Shown here piece by piece: positions 3,792 to 5,054 of a stretch of DNA of 5,054 nucleotides. Source of the DNA: Deltaproteobacteria bacterium (GTDB taxonomy: Bacteria > Desulfobacterota > Binatia > UBA9968). The DNA lies in assembly GCA_021323355.1 (NCBI GenBank), contig JAJONK010000286.1, forward strand, positions 1 through 5,054, given 5' to 3'. The notes beneath the pieces were generated by a model that did not search any database, was not told the DNA's origin, and worked only from the letters and a program-made list of their open reading frames with translations. Numbering within the stretch: position 1 is the stretch's first letter; every line of letters begins with the position of its first letter. A program made the translations under genes and the position numbers.

Positions 3792-5054
3792 ATGAGCAGC
3801 GCTAAAGCCACATGCGCCTGGAGAAGGGCGCTTCTTTGTTTCAGCCTGCTGATTTCGTTGAACCTGGGTGGGACAGCGTTCGCCCAGAAAACCCCAATAG
3901 TTTACGTCGCGCCCATCGAGGGCATGATCGACCTTGGGCTGGCGCCGTTTGTTGACCGCGTCCTGCGCGAGGCCACCGATGCAGGCGCAGCAGCGGTTAT
4001 TCTCGAGATCAATACTTTCGGCGGAAGGGTGGATGCGGCGGTTGTCATACGCGATGCGCTGCTCAATGCCAAGGTTCCCACTGTAGCTTTTATAAACAAG
4101 CGAGCGATATCCGCCGGCGCGCTCATTGCGCTCGCGACCGAGAAGATCGTCATCGGCAACGGAGGAACGATTGGCGCCGCAACTCCGGTGCAAATGGGGC
4201 AGCCCGGCGCACCGGCGCAGCCGGTGGAGGAAAAAACCGTTTCCTATGTAAGAAAAGAGTTTCGCGCCACCGCAGAAGCGCGCAAGCGCCCCCCGCTGAT
4301 CGCCGAAGCCATGGTGGACGCCGACGTGGAGATCCCTGATCTGATTGAAAAAGGAAAGCTCTTAACCCTCACCACCGACGAGGCGCTGAAGCACAAGATT
4401 GCGGAGTTTCGCGCCGACACCATGGTGGAGGTCCTGAGCCAGGTGGGGCTTGCGGGGGCCGAGGTGCGGCGCGCATCTCCCAACTGGGCGGAGAACTTTG
4501 TTCGCTTTCTCACCCATCCGATTGTCAGCTCGCTTCTCATCACCATCGGTATGCTCGGGATTATCTTGGAAATTCGAACGCCGGGCTTCGGCGTGCCGGG
4601 GGTTCTCGGTATTGGCAGCCTGGCGCTTTTTTTCTGGGGACACTGGCTGGTCCAGCTCGCCGGCTGGGAGGAGATCCTGCTCGTGCTTTCCGGCGTTGTC
4701 CTGCTCGCAGCTGAGATCTTTATAATTCCCGGCTTCGGTGTGGCCGGAGTCCTGGGCATAGCTGCGCTGCTTTCGGGCCTGAGTCTGAGTCTCATCGGCG
4801 GCGGCGCGACGTGGGATTTTATACTCAAAGCCGTGAGTCGAGTTATTTTTTCTCTGCTGCTCGCCTTGATTGGAAGTCTAGTGCTGTTGCGCTTTCTACC
4901 GCGATTGCCATTCGGCAAGCGGCTGATCCTACAGACCGGGCTTGCCGCGGGTGAGGGCTACGCTTCGCCGCCCGAGACCGATCGGAAGTGGCTGGGGAAA
5001 ACCGGCACAACGGTTTCTCCGCTGCGTCCCTCCGGGATTGCCGATGTCGAAGGC
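3792..5054 (+). CDS. nfeD: NfeD/1510-N family membrane-bound serine protease, 3' end beyond window
   Basis: This is a ClpP-class membrane protease of the long NfeD family, thought to cleave hydrophobic stretches of partner membrane proteins such as stomatin-like slipins. All 421 codons to the window edge are open. The order is: signal peptide (residues 11-31, likely cut after AFA), protease domain (35-205), five hydrophobic segments (243-261, 265-290, 294-312, 315-337, 343-369) and the start of the C-terminal OB-fold (WLGKTGTTVSPLRPSG, 400-415). The oxyanion-type motif is NTFGGRVD (74-81; usually TPGG). Ser107 in AISAGALIALA is the expected nucleophile and Lys148 the general base; their 41-residue spacing equals that of the Pyrococcus 1510-N dyad (Ser97/Lys138). 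The ATG at 3792 is the first start codon after an in-frame TAA (3786-3788), so the N-terminus is well fixed although its ribosome site is weak. Roughly 20-40 residues are missing at the right edge. A slipin gene is often next. Confidence 0.93.
   Translation, partial: MSSAKATCAWRRALLCFSLLISLNLGGTAFAQKTPIVYVAPIEGMIDLGLAPFVDRVLREATDAGAAAVILEINTFGGRVDAAVVIRDALLNAKVPTVAFINKRAISAGALIALATEKIVIGNGGTIGAATPVQMGQPGAPAQPVEEKTVSYVRKEFRATAEARKRPPLIAEAMVDADVEIPDLIEKGKLLTLTTDEALKHKIAEFRADTMVEVLSQVGLAGAEVRRASPNWAENFVRFLTHPIVSSLLITIGMLGIILEIRTPGFGVPGVLGIGSLALFFWGHWLVQLAGWEEILLVLSGVVLLAAEIFIIPGFGVAGVLGIAALLSGLSLSLIGGGATWDFILKAVSRVIFSLLLALIGSLVLLRFLPRLPFGKRLILQTGLAAGEGYASPPETDRKWLGKTGTTVSPLRPSGIADVEG

Noticed and set aside
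3182..3811. Minus-strand ORF of 209 codons
   Set aside because: It overlaps the CDF fragment in a different frame, is Arg/Ser-rich and has no recognisable motif.
4244..4918. Minus-strand ORF of 224 codons opposite nfeD
   Set aside because: It is Ser/Arg/Pro-rich with no domain signature and lies fully antisense to the clearly conserved NfeD reading frame, a typical high-GC shadow.
1..5054. CRISPR array, tRNA/rRNA gene, insertion sequence or prophage element
   Set aside because: I saw no regularly spaced repeats, no cloverleaf-like sequence ending in a T-arm motif, no transposase or integrase protein motifs and no terminal inverted repeats.

Overview
The window looks like a bacterial chromosome segment of moderate-to-high GC from a Gram-negative-type organism; the lineage cannot be fixed from this sequence alone. 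It is a mosaic: three genes look intact (crcB, a DUF190 gene, and an nfeD-type protease gene that runs off the right edge), and between them lie several damaged or truncated genes. None of the damaged genes is open over its whole expected length, so a simple ORF scan hides most of them.

Layout. Bases 1-404 hold no recognisable gene; the only notable item is a 38-codon minus-strand ORF behind a very good Shine-Dalgarno sequence. Bases 405-584 (minus) encode only the C-terminal Fis-type helix-turn-helix of an NtrC-like sigma-54 activator, with no AAA+ or receiver domain upstream. Bases 726-1461 (minus) are a coupled pair: CrcB/Fluc fluoride channel followed by a DUF190 protein. Bases 1462-1679 are the crcB leader, with a hairpin and an extended -10 candidate but no fluoride aptamer that I can recognise. 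Bases 1680-2267 (plus) are a short cation diffusion facilitator (CDF) gene broken by two single-base indels, both at homopolymers.

Bases 2350-3480 (minus) look like a former operon. In transcription order it contains a second, unrelated CDF transporter lacking its N-terminal half, a 29-residue single-span membrane protein, and a decayed trmO (tRNA m6t6A37 methyltransferase) start. Bases 3484-3791 are non-coding as far as I can see. Bases 3792-5054 (plus) are an NfeD/1510-N-type membrane serine protease with signal peptide, Ser-Lys dyad, membrane bundle and the beginning of the C-terminal OB-fold domain.

Functionally the common thread is ion export: fluoride (CrcB) and divalent metal cations (two CDF proteins), with membrane quality control (NfeD) alongside. 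Two readings fit the broken genes: real pseudogenization of an ion-efflux island, or residual indel errors in the assembly. The homopolymer position of the CDF indels favours error for that gene. The extensive disruption in trmO and in the second CDF favours genuine decay there. I found no novel defence, CRISPR or mobile system.
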